Assembly: GCA_002329325.1 (NCBI GenBank)
Contig: DCTX01000027.1
Coordinates: 1 to 49,855 of the forward strand
Origin: Anaerolineales bacterium UBA1429
GTDB taxonomy: Bacteria > Chloroflexota > Anaerolineae > UBA1429
Reading direction: 5' to 3'
DNA: 49,855 nt
The number at the start of each line of letters is the position of its first letter. Positions within the stretch are counted from its first letter, which is position 1. Of the stretch, positions 41,427 to 49,855 are shown piece by piece. Under the pieces are notes generated by a model. It ran no database searches. It saw only the letters and a list, made by a program, of their open reading frames with translations, and was not told the DNA's origin. The position numbers were made by a program, and so were the translations under genes.

Positions 41427-43685
41427 CTAGCCGTCGCTCCTCGGAGGATCATCCCCGGGGCGATGCAGATCTGCGAACTCGATCAGTTGTGACAGAGTCT
41501 CTGCGTCGATCACGCCCACAAGCCTGTCCCTGGCAGCCCTAATCTGTTGACAGGCGGTCTCCAGCAGAGCTGCCTCATACCCGTCCTTGCCCTGTAGTTT
41601 GGCACGGTAGTAATCGGCTCCTCCGGTAGCCAGTTCGGGAGAGAGCAGGTACGTGCCATGAAAGCAGTAGAAGGTGCGCATCCATCCGTCTACGTTGGGG
41701 AAAGAGGCGCCCGGTCTTTCTGTGGGGCGCGTTGCCCAGTCATCCCATCCAAAGCGAAGCGACAACTGGCGATGGCGCTGCTGGATCTGGCGATGGAGGC
41801 CGTGCAGCCTGTCGAAATCTGACAAGTGGTCGCAGGCGGTCTTGAGCATTCCAGCCCCCACTTCACTCGACAGAGCCCCATCCATGAGTCGCTTCAGAGT
41901 CCAGGCCCCGATGCCAAACCACGCCAGGTCTCTCCAGACGATGCGATCGCACGACTCTGTGGTCAACGCGCCTGCCAGAGATACTTGGTCACCCTCGCCA
42001 CTATCGAACCACAAGCCGTCGAGCGTCTGCGCGAAGCTCGCGAATGAAGCTGCATCGGCCAAATCCGTGGCTGACCTCAGAAGATGGCTGTACATCTGTA
42101 CCATCTCACACAGGTAGGCAGTAGCTTTTTGCGCCAAACTGCGAGTCATCGCGACATCAGCAAGCTTAGGGGCCAAATGATAGTGTGCGAAACTCCACAT
42201 GGAAAGGTGCCAGATCGCGAGCACGGTGTTGCGGAAGTCGTCTTCTGCGCGGATCAGGGATTGCCTGTACACCGCGACGAGCGTGCTGGAGAGCAGGCGG
42301 AATAGACGTTTCTGACCTAGATCAGACGCGATCCCAAGCGTCTCCCGCAGGACCCCAACAGTGGCATCAACAAGCTCACGATCGCCTTCCTCAACTGCCT
42401 GCTCCATGCAAGCGCGCAGAGTGCTGCGTAGTATACGCAGCGGTCGGTCCATCGGGCCAGAGAAGTAATACCCCTGGGGTGTCTCAGGTATCTGTACACG
42501 AAACTGTTGGGCACGCCACGCGACCACCATCTGGCGCAAGATGCCTGGGAGCAGATCGAGTGCCCGTCTAGCCATCCCTACCTGGCGCGCCTCAAGATAA
42601 CCCTCGATATCCTCCTTCAGACCACGAAGTGCCCGTTCGAGAACATCTCTGGACTCCTGCCTATCCTGCCTGACCCGAAAAGCCCTCTGCAGCGCCGTCA
42701 CAACCAGATCGTTGGCACATTCTGGTCGTATCGCTGCGAGAGGCTGGCCCTCCGACACAGGGTCACCCACGTTGCGCAACAGACTGACCGGCGCCCGTGA
42801 TCCGGAATAGGTTGTCCCGATATCTGCGAGAGCTTCCTCGGTGCGAGCCAGATCGATATCTGTCACGAACCCGGCGACGCTGGAACGAATGAGAACACGT
42901 TCGTCGCCTGCATCTATCACCCGGTAGTCAACGTTGCGCCCGGTGAGATAGGCATGGAGAAGCCCTCGACCCAAGATCTCTGCCGCGATGCCAGGAATAG
43001 CGGTCTCTACGGCCTTCAGGGTCACGCTCTCCCTCGCCTCCAGAAGAGATAGCGGTCCCAGCAACCGCAGCACCTTGATCCATAGCAGCACATTGGAGAC
43101 AACGAAAGGAACGAACCCAATACTGATGGCGATGAGGCCTACATCAAGCAACGCTCCTCTCAGGCAAGAGCCATATCGAAGATAGGCAAGCACGCCGATC
43201 AAGAGAATGTGCAGAAACGTGGCGACAACCAGGGGGATCAGGCGGCAAGACCCAATGTAGTAGGAGAAGATGTCATTGGATCGAGCTTCCCTGGCACGTG
43301 ATTCCAGAAGCAGCGCAGCGATGACAAACGTGATTCCGGCAAGGCTGGCCTCGATCTGCCAGAGGGTGGTCAGGAGCCCATACCACCTATCGCCATGAAC
43401 GGTGGTTGGTGCGAGACAGTAGACACAGACCGAGAGCGCTACTATGAGGACTATCGCGGCCACCACGCAACACCAGAAGCCGCCGGAAGCCGACGTCCTT
43501 CTGAGCCGATCACGGACTCCTTCCCGGGTGTAGTGGGCCTTTCGGTATTCGCGAGCTTCCTTCTTGACCCGGTCGGATAGCCAATCATGCGTATGCCGGC
43601 GCCGCAATGCGCGGATTGCGCGCAGAGTGAACGACGTCGCGTTCTTGACTCTGGACAGGAGGCCGACCACCGACTCTACCCTCAC
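41427..43685 (-). CDS. Large unknown membrane protein, low-GC island gene
   Basis: A protein of about 752 residues. A basic N-terminus (RALRRRHTHDWLSDRVKKEAREYRK) is followed by four hydrophobic spans (about 70-95, 110-130, 150-170, 185-205). Then comes a barrel-sandwich-like stretch, VLIRSSVAGFVTDIDL to LLRNVGDPVSEGQPLAAI, resembling the loop of DUF2254 membrane proteins. The last ~400 residues are helical, soluble and without a motif I recognise. Start is uncertain: GTG at 43685 or 43670. GC is visibly lower than in its neighbours (about 50% in sampled lines against roughly 70%), with AGA and CTA codons, pointing to recent transfer. No mobile-element ends are seen. Confidence 0.7.
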   Translation of the reverse strand: MRVESVVGLLSRVKNATSFTLRAIRALRRRHTHDWLSDRVKKEAREYRKAHYTREGVRDRLRRTSASGGFWCCVVAAIVLIVALSVCVYCLAPTTVHGDRWYGLLTTLWQIEASLAGITFVIAALLLESRAREARSNDIFSYYIGSCRLIPLVVATFLHILLIGVLAYLRYGSCLRGALLDVGLIAISIGFVPFVVSNVLLWIKVLRLLGPLSLLEARESVTLKAVETAIPGIAAEILGRGLLHAYLTGRNVDYRVIDAGDERVLIRSSVAGFVTDIDLARTEEALADIGTTYSGSRAPVSLLRNVGDPVSEGQPLAAIRPECANDLVVTALQRAFRVRQDRQESRDVLERALRGLKEDIEGYLEARQVGMARRALDLLPGILRQMVVAWRAQQFRVQIPETPQGYYFSGPMDRPLRILRSTLRACMEQAVEEGDRELVDATVGVLRETLGIASDLGQKRLFRLLSSTLVAVYRQSLIRAEDDFRNTVLAIWHLSMWSFAHYHLAPKLADVAMTRSLAQKATAYLCEMVQMYSHLLRSATDLADAASFASFAQTLDGLWFDSGEGDQVSLAGALTTESCDRIVWRDLAWFGIGAWTLKRLMDGALSSEVGAGMLKTACDHLSDFDRLHGLHRQIQQRHRQLSLRFGWDDWATRPTERPGASFPNVDGWMRTFYCFHGTYLLSPELATGGADYYRAKLQGKDGYEAALLETACQQIRAARDRLVGVIDAETLSQLIEFADLHRPGDDPPRSDG

Positions 43686-43709
43686 TCCTCCCGTAACCGC
43701 TCTTGCGCT

Positions 43710-43738
43710 ATAGTACCACGCCCGAGGGCAGTGGGCAA
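43710..43738 (-). promoter_or_regulatory. Possible promoter of the low-GC membrane protein gene
   Basis: On the minus strand, TTGCCC (43733-43738), 17 bp, TACTAT (43710-43715) with TGG upstream. It lies between the surface operon's last stop and the gene. Confidence 0.4.
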
Positions 43739-43749
43739 CGCTTTCGCTG

Positions 43750-46413
43750 CTACTCCATCGGCACCACCACCGAGCCTATCGCCGCCAGGGTCTGCAGATC
43801 GTACAGCACGACCTCCACGTCGCTGGCGCGGGCGGCGTCGGTGTCGGCGGGCAGCTCGATCTGCAACGCATCGGCGTAGAGGTGGCCCGGCCGCCAGAGG
43901 CCCGTGGGATAGTTGCCCGCCAGAGGGGGCAGGTCGCGGGAGGCAAGCTGCGTCCCATCGGCGGCCCGCACCCGCACCGACATCTGGTAGTGGCGGGGCG
44001 CCTGGGCCTCGCTGCGCCAGAGCAGCTCCACCTGCACGACGCTCGCACTCACCTGGTAGGCGTGCGCCTCGCGCAAGGTGATCACCGGCGGGCTCTCCGG
44101 CGGCCCATAGGACGCCAGCACCCCCGGCGGCTCTCCGTCAGGCGGCAGATCGGGCACCTGGATCGGCGCCAGGGCCAGCAGCCCCAGCGCCCGGCCGTCG
44201 GCGGTCTCGGCGGATTGGGGCGCGCCGCCCACGTAGAGCACCGGCCGCAGGACATACATGCCCGGCGGCGTCCACGGCGATAGGCGCAGCGCGACGACGG
44301 CTTGCCCATCCTCGACGCGCGCCTCCCCCACAGCCCACGTCGGGCTACCCGGGAAGAGGTGGGCCGTCAGAGCCACCACCTCGATGCGCAGCACCGCCTC
44401 GGCGGGGGCATCCTCCCACGCTGTCGTCACGCGCAGGACCTCGCCGGCCCGCACCGTCTCCGCGCTCAGGGCATAGTCGGTCAGGCGCGCCGGCCCCATC
44501 CGCACGCCGCCCTCGGGCCGATGCAGGTAGGGCGCCCGGGAATAGTCCATCACCAAGGGGCCCTGGCGCGTGGGCGCGGCCTCCCTGGGCGATGCCAGCA
44601 ACAGCCAGGTGGTCAGCCACAGAAGAGGCAACGCCGCGGCCAGCGCGCCCCAGCGGTAGCGAGGCTCGCGCACCAGGGCGGCGATCAGCAAGCCAACCCA
44701 CACCAGGGCGGCCGCCAGGGAGACGCGCTGGCTCCAGCGGGCGGCGCGGGTGGTTGCCAGTGTCAGGGTGAGCACGTGCTCGCCGGAGGGCAGGTAGACG
44801 CTGGCCAACCCCAGGCCGGGGGCCGTCTGCACGGGGTAGCTCAGGTCGCCCACCGTGGCGCGCCAGCCAGAGAATCCAGTGGTGTGAAAGGCGATCAAGC
44901 CCTCGCTGCCCAGGCGTATCCGCCAGGTCTCGCTGCTGGCGGTGCGCGCCAGCAGCTCCGCGCTCTCCAGCGTTCCACTCAGGGCCAGGGGCGTGGGCTT
45001 GAGCCCGCCGTTGAGGAGCACGCCAGAGACATAGGGGCGCGGCCACATCTCGGCGGGCAGGAACTCGTAGCGCACCGTGCCGCCCACGTTGCCTGAATAC
45101 GCCTCATAGAGCATCAATCGCGTGGGCGTGATGTCGGCCTCCTCCAGCGTGAGGCGGTCCACGTCCAGCCGCGCCAGGCCGCTGACCACGATCAGGAGCG
45201 TCAGCCCGGCCCCCATGACCCAGGCGAGCCAGCCCCGCCCCGCACCCAACAGCCCGCCGACCAGCAGGGCGCCGGCCAGGGCCTGGATGGAGAGCAGACG
45301 CCAGGGGAACTGGGCATAGGCCAGCAGCGGCAGATGGCGCCAGATCGGCTCGGAGAGCGGCGTCATCAGGAAGGTGGTGGCCGCCAGGGTGGCCACGGCC
45401 AGGCCCGCCACCACCCGCGCCTCGCGTTCCAGGCGGCGCCAACGCAGGGCCAGGGCGACGAGGCCCGCCAGGATTAAGAGCGCCTGGCCCAACCCCATGC
45501 GGAAGGGGTCCTGGGCATAGGTCAGCGTATAGTCGAACAGAGGCGCGCGCTGCACCATATCCCAGCCGCGAAAGTGGCCGGCATAGTGAAAGTAGCCGGT
45601 GGTCTGCTCGTGGAGCTGCACCAACCCTCGGTCGGCCAGGGCGGGGAGCCAGAACCAGGCGCTCAGGGCCAGGCCCAGGGCCAAGGCGCCCAAGCCGGCG
45701 ACCAGGGGCCCCCAGTCGCGGCGGCCGTGACAGCCGATGTGCGCGGCCAGCAGCCACAGCCCCAGGAAGGGCGAGAAGATCAGCGCCGAGATGTTGTGGG
45801 TGACCACCAGCGCGCCATAGGCCAGGGCGAGGGCGAGCAGGCGCCCCAGGGTGGCCCGGCGCGCCACCAGCAGGGCAAGCCAGAGGAGCAGCGGGAAGAG
45901 GGCCATGGCCCAGAACTCGGAGAGGGCATCGCCCCGCACATAGAGGTTGACCAGGTGAAACGGCGCATAGCTATAGGCCGCGGAGGCCAGCAGCGCTCCG
46001 GCGCGCCCCAGGCCAGCCGAGCGGGCCAGCCCATAGGCGGCCGCTCCCGCCAGCAGGAACCCCACCGCCTGAGCCAGCTTGACGCCGCCCAGCACCCCCA
46101 GGCCGCCCAGGTGTCCCAGGGCGCTCAGGTAGTAAGGCAGCGCGGCATAGTAATGGAAGGCGGGGTAACCCAGCCCGTAGGCGGCCTCGGGCATCCAGCG
46201 CACGGGGAACACGCCCGCGCGCAGCGCCTGGGCGAGCTGGTGGGTGCGCAGCACCAGGAAGGGCGAGTCGCCGCCGGCGCGGGTGTTGACGATCCCCGGC
46301 CCCCACAGGGCGGGCAGGGCCGCCAGCAGCGCCAGCAGCAACGCCAGGAGCAGCCCAACGGCCTCGCTCCTGGCGTTCCGCTCGCAACCGGGCTCGCCCG
46401 TCCAGGCGTTCAC
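43750..46413 (-). CDS. PTPS-related/YfhO-like polytopic membrane protein (glycosyltransferase-like)
   Basis: An 887-aa protein with about 12 hydrophobic spans in the first ~590 residues and a soluble beta-rich C-terminal part (about 600-880). The opening loop after helix 1, GGDSPFLVLRTHQLAQALRAG, the AYGLGYPAFHYYAALPYYLSAL segment and VVTHNISALIFSPFLGLW match the '6-pyruvoyl-tetrahydropterin synthase-related' membrane family, in which the fold is that of lipid-linked-sugar glycosyltransferases. Probably it transfers or flips sugars at the membrane. Start GTG, 9 bp after the T/P-rich gene's stop; last gene of the surface operon. The extracellular tail has ~100-residue repeats resembling carbohydrate-binding modules. 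Confidence 0.8.
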   Translation of the reverse strand: MNAWTGEPGCERNARSEAVGLLLALLLALLAALPALWGPGIVNTRAGGDSPFLVLRTHQLAQALRAGVFPVRWMPEAAYGLGYPAFHYYAALPYYLSALGHLGGLGVLGGVKLAQAVGFLLAGAAAYGLARSAGLGRAGALLASAAYSYAPFHLVNLYVRGDALSEFWAMALFPLLLWLALLVARRATLGRLLALALAYGALVVTHNISALIFSPFLGLWLLAAHIGCHGRRDWGPLVAGLGALALGLALSAWFWLPALADRGLVQLHEQTTGYFHYAGHFRGWDMVQRAPLFDYTLTYAQDPFRMGLGQALLILAGLVALALRWRRLEREARVVAGLAVATLAATTFLMTPLSEPIWRHLPLLAYAQFPWRLLSIQALAGALLVGGLLGAGRGWLAWVMGAGLTLLIVVSGLARLDVDRLTLEEADITPTRLMLYEAYSGNVGGTVRYEFLPAEMWPRPYVSGVLLNGGLKPTPLALSGTLESAELLARTASSETWRIRLGSEGLIAFHTTGFSGWRATVGDLSYPVQTAPGLGLASVYLPSGEHVLTLTLATTRAARWSQRVSLAAALVWVGLLIAALVREPRYRWGALAAALPLLWLTTWLLLASPREAAPTRQGPLVMDYSRAPYLHRPEGGVRMGPARLTDYALSAETVRAGEVLRVTTAWEDAPAEAVLRIEVVALTAHLFPGSPTWAVGEARVEDGQAVVALRLSPWTPPGMYVLRPVLYVGGAPQSAETADGRALGLLALAPIQVPDLPPDGEPPGVLASYGPPESPPVITLREAHAYQVSASVVQVELLWRSEAQAPRHYQMSVRVRAADGTQLASRDLPPLAGNYPTGLWRPGHLYADALQIELPADTDAARASDVEVVLYDLQTLAAIGSVVVPME

Positions 46414-46422
46414 TTGCAGACC

Positions 46423-47733
46423 CTATCCCCGACGGCGCAGCAAGCCGATGGCCACAGGGATCCCGATGGCCAGGCCCACCGCCGCGACCAGCAGGCCGCT
46501 ATAGCGCTCCAGGAAGCCGCCCCCGCCCGACGGCCGGGATACCATCGGCGTTGCGCTGGGCTGCGCTTCGGCCTGGGGCACGCTGGTGGGGGCCGCCGTG
46601 GCCGTAGGCTCCGGCGCCTGCGTGGCGGTGGCCGTAGGCGTTGGCGCCGGCTGCAGGGCGACCCACACCTCGCGGGTGGCGCCGGCCAGCAGGCCGAAGG
46701 TCAGCGGCTCGGCATCGGCCACCACGTACCCTTCGATCGGCATGACCTGGACCGCATACTGGCCGGGGGCCAGGCCCTCCATGGCATAGGGGTCGCTGTC
46801 GGCGTCGCTGCGGCGCGAGGCGACGATGCGGCCATCGGGCCCCTGCAGCTCAATGAGCGCGCCGGTCAACAGCGGCTCCTCGGCGTTGCGGAACCCATCG
46901 CTGTTGAGGTCCTCAAAGGCCGCCACCAGCACCCGCGCGGCGGCAGGAGTCGCCGTGGGCTCGGGTGTGGGCGAGCTCTCCGGCGTCGCGGTGGGCGTAG
47001 GCGTATCGGTGGGCGACGGGGTATTGGTGGGCGCGGGCGTGTTCGTCGGCCGCGGCGTGGCCGTGGGCGGCGCCGCATAGCTCACGCACACGTCATCCCA
47101 ATAGGAGTCGTTATGCTTGTTGCGGAACTCGGGCTGTCCCCGCAGGAACACGGTGATGGTGCCGCTCTCGGCCCGGGCCTGCACGCTGAGCTGCACCCAC
47201 TGATCGGTGGTCATGTTGGGCTGCGACCACACGATGGCGCCTGAGGCAAAGTTCGTGCCGCCGGTGGGGTCGATCCCGATGTACAGGCGGTAGTTGCCCT
47301 CGGACTTGGTGATGTCGTCGCTATCCGAGCTCCAAGCCTGGGCCCAGACGCTGGCCGTCACCATGCTCCCGGCGGGCACGCTCATCTGCTGAAAGATTCC
47401 GGCATTGTGCGTGCCATAGGTGTTGAACCACTTTTGCGCCCAGTTGCCCGAATGCACGCGCATCGTCCCGAAGCGGCTGGCATCCTCGGGCTTGAACTCG
47501 GGTCGCTTGAAATACCCTTCCTCGACGCCCGGGCCATCCTGGTAGAAGGGGTGCCAGGCGTTGGCGACGGTCACCTCGCCGGCGCCGCGATCGGAGAAGC
47601 CTTCCTCAAAGCTCGGGTTCGCGGCGACGTTGCTCGGGCACTGCGCCGCCACCGTGTACAAGCCACCTAGCGCGAGGGAGAGCGCCACCATGATCGCCAG
47701 CGCAGCCCCTCTCTTGAGCCAATCCGCTACCAT
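46423..47733 (-). CDS. Secreted, membrane-anchored T/P-rich protein with SdrD B-like repeat
   Basis: A 436-aa surface protein. Signal peptide (about 8-31), then a jelly-roll/CBM-like domain (NPSFEEGFSD to DDVCVSY, about 32-210) that could bind sugars, a Thr/Pro linker (PTATPRPTNTPAPTNTPSPT and on), an SdrD B-like domain (VLVAAFEDLNSDGFRNAEE), a second T/P/Q/A linker, and a C-terminal membrane helix (LLVAAVGLAIGIPVAIGLL) followed by RRRG. ATG at 47733 sits behind TGGAGGTGAGG. The protein probably stands on the outer surface; its partners in the operon are two glycosyltransferase-like proteins. Confidence 0.85.
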   Translation of the reverse strand: MVADWLKRGAALAIMVALSLALGGLYTVAAQCPSNVAANPSFEEGFSDRGAGEVTVANAWHPFYQDGPGVEEGYFKRPEFKPEDASRFGTMRVHSGNWAQKWFNTYGTHNAGIFQQMSVPAGSMVTASVWAQAWSSDSDDITKSEGNYRLYIGIDPTGGTNFASGAIVWSQPNMTTDQWVQLSVQARAESGTITVFLRGQPEFRNKHNDSYWDDVCVSYAAPPTATPRPTNTPAPTNTPSPTDTPTPTATPESSPTPEPTATPAAARVLVAAFEDLNSDGFRNAEEPLLTGALIELQGPDGRIVASRRSDADSDPYAMEGLAPGQYAVQVMPIEGYVVADAEPLTFGLLAGATREVWVALQPAPTPTATATQAPEPTATAAPTSVPQAEAQPSATPMVSRPSGGGGFLERYSGLLVAAVGLAIGIPVAIGLLRRRG

Positions 47734-47752
47734 CCTCACCTCCATAGTCTGA

Positions 47753-49789
47753 CTATTCAGCGCCATCATCGGGCACAGGCAGCCCGGAGCTCGTGAGCGT
47801 GATGGCGTCATCCACCAAGGGCAAGCCGCCGGCATCTCGCACGGTCACCCGCGCCAGATCCTGCCAGCGATACAACCCCACCTGCACCTGACATTGGGCG
47901 GCGTCCCACGCTTGGTCCAGCGCGATCTCGCGCCGATCCACCAGCACGTCGCCGGCGCGCCAGGCGTTTGTGGGCCAGATGCCCGCGCCCGGCGGGCCAT
48001 CGCCCTGCCCCACCCGCGCGCCTGCGCAGAGCACGTGCCGGAAGGCGCTGTACTCGCCCGAGGGCGGGATATCGGCGCGCCAGTACAGCGTCAGGTCGAG
48101 ACTGCGGCCATCCTCCGCGGGCGCCATCTCGGCGCCGACCAGGGCGATGCCATCCTCCCACACCGGCCCTGTCGCCATAGACAGGTCGCCCGCCGCCACG
48201 CCTCGCAATCGCACGTAGAGCAGGCGCGCCTCTGGCTCCAGATCGCCCCGCTCCCAGGCCCCCTCGGAGAGCTCCCAGGCTCGCTCCGGTGGCAGCCCCG
48301 CCAACACCGAAGCGTGATCGTCAAAGGGCCACAGGATCACGAGCAGATCGTCGGGCGCCGTGCTCGGCGGGGGAGCGCCCTGCTCCAGACGCGTTACCCG
48401 CTCCGGGAGTTCCACCAAGAAGCGCACCGAGGGCCACTGCTCCCACAGTCGGGCCGCCAGCCAGACGCCGCGGCCGGGCCTCGGTTCCATGGCGGCCACC
48501 TTCAGCCCGCTGCCCTGCCAGCCCGCACCCAGATGCGCATTGATCTCGACCGCCAGCTGGGTCGCGCCGCCCTCGAACTGGTAGTAGACGGCCTCGCTGG
48601 CCAGGTGCCGCCGATAGTCCCGCACGTCGAAAAAGGCGCCGCTGGCGACGATGAGCAGAGCGACCCCAGCTAGCGCGGCGCGCCGGCGTCCCGCCATGCG
48701 GGTTGCCAACGCATCCAGCGCCAGCGCCGGAAACAGCATGACCATCGGCAACGCGCCCACAGCCCGCAAAAAGTGCGGCGCGCCCTCGGCCAGGATGGTC
48801 GGCAGCAGCATCGTGGGCAGCCACGCCAGGGCCAACCGCGGGGCGAGGTCGCGGCGCGCACGCCAAGCTGCCAAAGCCACGCCCACGTAAAAAGCAACGG
48901 CCACCACCGGCGTGAACACCGGGCGCCAGGGCGCGTTGTGGCGCGGGATGAAATCGCCGCCATAGGCGAACATGCGCAGCGCGCGGCCCACATTGCGCGC
49001 CAGAGCGCCCAGCGGATCGCCCCCGCTGATGGCCGGGTTCAGGATGGAGACCTGACCGGCGCGCCCCAGCAGCTCGCCCTGCTCCCACAGGTAGAGAGCC
49101 AGCGGCGCGGCCACCAGCAGCGCCAACGCTCCCAGGGCGGCCCAGCCGCGCCACCACACCTGCCTGCGACGATCCAGGAGACACCAGGCGCCGGCGAGCA
49201 ACAGAGCCAACGGCGCAAAGCGAGCCGCCAGGTAGCTGTAGAAGCTCAGGCCCAGCAGCGCCCCCGCCGCCAGCATCCAGGGCAGGCTGCGCAGCCGTTG
49301 TCCGCGCCAGGCGGCCGCCAGCGCCAGGGCCGCCAGCAGCGGCAAGAGCCCCGCCCGCAGCGCGATCCGGCTCAGGCTCAGCAGCCACACCGAGGTGGTC
49401 GCCAGGGCTGCCGCCCAAAGCCCCACCCGCCAGCCAAACAGCTCGCGGCCCAGCCAGTAGAGAGCGGGGATGGTCAGAGTGCCCGCAAGGGCCGAGACGG
49501 CCCGCAGCGCACCGGGCGAGCGGCCCAACAGGCCCACTGCCCCCGCCGCCAGATAGACGAAGAGGGGCTCACGGCCGTTGTTGGCGATGAAAAAGATGGG
49601 CCGGTGGCCCGCCAGCACCTGCAGGGCATCCAGCCCGTTGAAGGCCTCGTCCCGATAGAGCCCGAGGGGGAGCTGGTCCAGCGCCCACCAGCGCAGCAAC
49701 GCGGCCAGGATGGTGAGCAAGACCAACGCCAGCGCCACCCATCGCGTCGGCCGGGCCACAGGATCGCCAGCTTGCTCTTGGATATCCAT
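47753..49789 (-). CDS. GT39-type (PMT/ArnT-like) membrane glycosyltransferase
   Basis: A 678-aa protein with about 11 membrane helices in the first ~400 residues and a soluble extracytoplasmic C-terminal half. The first large loop has GLYRDEAFNGLDALQVLAG, with D47-E48 in the place of the catalytic and metal-binding acidic pair of PMT/ArnT glycosyltransferases that use lipid-linked sugars. FFIANNGREPLFVYLAAGAV and RIALRAGLLPLL continue the pattern. ATG at 49789 is preferred; the longer start at 49816 lies beyond the -10. It has almost no leader (12 nt after the -10). First gene of the three-gene surface operon, with a TTGACA/TATAAT promoter. Confidence 0.88.
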   Translation of the reverse strand: MDIQEQAGDPVARPTRWVALALVLLTILAALLRWWALDQLPLGLYRDEAFNGLDALQVLAGHRPIFFIANNGREPLFVYLAAGAVGLLGRSPGALRAVSALAGTLTIPALYWLGRELFGWRVGLWAAALATTSVWLLSLSRIALRAGLLPLLAALALAAAWRGQRLRSLPWMLAAGALLGLSFYSYLAARFAPLALLLAGAWCLLDRRRQVWWRGWAALGALALLVAAPLALYLWEQGELLGRAGQVSILNPAISGGDPLGALARNVGRALRMFAYGGDFIPRHNAPWRPVFTPVVAVAFYVGVALAAWRARRDLAPRLALAWLPTMLLPTILAEGAPHFLRAVGALPMVMLFPALALDALATRMAGRRRAALAGVALLIVASGAFFDVRDYRRHLASEAVYYQFEGGATQLAVEINAHLGAGWQGSGLKVAAMEPRPGRGVWLAARLWEQWPSVRFLVELPERVTRLEQGAPPPSTAPDDLLVILWPFDDHASVLAGLPPERAWELSEGAWERGDLEPEARLLYVRLRGVAAGDLSMATGPVWEDGIALVGAEMAPAEDGRSLDLTLYWRADIPPSGEYSAFRHVLCAGARVGQGDGPPGAGIWPTNAWRAGDVLVDRREIALDQAWDAAQCQVQVGLYRWQDLARVTVRDAGGLPLVDDAITLTSSGLPVPDDGAE

Positions 49790-49801
49790 GGAATCGGGCG
49801 G

Positions 49802-49829
49802 ATTATAGCATGGCAAAGGGGGGTGTCAA
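49802..49829 (-). promoter_or_regulatory. Near-consensus promoter of the surface-glycan operon
   Basis: On the minus strand, TTGACA (49824-49829), 16 bp, TATAAT (49802-49807) with TGC upstream. Transcription should start a few bases before the ATG at 49789. Confidence 0.8.
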
Positions 49830-49855
49830 TCGCGCCGCGGCGCGCTCTGGCGGGT

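Noticed and set aside
46960..47075. Repeating ACGCC/GGTGGGCG-like DNA pattern
   Set aside because: It is the coding sequence of the Thr/Pro linker (TNTPxPTxTP) and not an independent DNA repeat or CRISPR array.
45574..47244. 556-aa open frame opposite the PTPS-related gene and the T/P-rich gene
   Set aside because: It crosses two real genes and consists of Gln/Gly/Arg-rich low-complexity sequence, as antisense frames of GC-rich DNA do.

Overview
The window is about 50 kb of GC-rich bacterial DNA. From roughly 2.05 kb onward it looks like a member of the Chloroflexota, probably Anaerolineae or Caldilineae-like. The grounds are Thr/Pro-rich 'TPTPT' linkers in a secreted protein, a subtilase ending in a YLPxxxR tail, and large membrane glycosyltransferases. 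This is an inference from protein style; no 16S gene is present. The first ~2 kb differs: the partial gatA and the N-terminal ~60% of gatB read like Actinobacteria, while the C-terminal part of gatB reads like Chloroflexota or Firmicutes. The switch sits at or just after a conserved block (about 2014-2049). It is either a recombination junction or an assembly chimera, and it is the first thing to check.

Layout. 1-6.1 kb is housekeeping: gatA-gatB, a C-terminal processing protease, smpB, methylthioadenosine phosphorylase (opposite strand) and the smpB partner tmRNA, with readable tag ANTSTTPAFALAA. 6.2-13.6 kb, mostly minus strand: a 1196-aa secreted subtilase with PA domain, a GT81-like glycosyltransferase without an obvious DxD, an MBL-fold hydrolase (+), an AMMECR1 protein and a Dus tRNA-dihydrouridine synthase. 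13.7-16.9 kb: DUF1015-serA behind a near-consensus promoter, closed by a bidirectional terminator. 16.9-23.6 kb: nitroreductase, a PdxA2 plus four-carbon acid sugar kinase pair (threonate/erythronate type), a small membrane protein, a stand-alone pyruvate-kinase C-domain protein, a TtcA-family thiolase divergent from an Rrf2 regulator, an HD hydrolase and a DUF1461 membrane protein. 23.9-26.2 kb: xylulokinase-like kinase coupled to exonuclease III.

26.2-35.8 kb is one long minus-strand cluster: GNAT acetyltransferase, a heterodimeric ABC exporter with one degenerate site, an S9 peptidase, a PEP-utilising phosphotransferase resembling rifampin phosphotransferase, and a ROK sugar kinase. 35.8-38.9 kb is a tightly overlapping plus-strand operon: a YibE/F transporter split in two, an 83-aa protein and two GNAT proteins. 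38.9-41.4 kb: Mth938-like protein, amidohydrolase and a polytopic membrane protein. 41.4-43.7 kb is one large membrane protein of clearly lower GC than its surroundings, probably acquired. 43.7-49.8 kb is a minus-strand operon for the cell surface: GT39 glycosyltransferase, a T/P-rich secreted membrane-anchored protein and a PTPS-related membrane protein, behind a TTGACA-N16-TATAAT promoter.

Promoters share one design: a TTG-type -35, 16-18 bp, and a TATAAT/TATACT/TATCAT -10, often with an upstream TGn. Many starts were chosen because the longest reading frame would begin upstream of the promoter or ribosome-binding site. I see no CRISPR array, prophage, insertion sequence or classical tRNA. 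No stretch above ~300 bp lacks a gene except 23597-23921, which holds two promoters and a REP-like palindrome.
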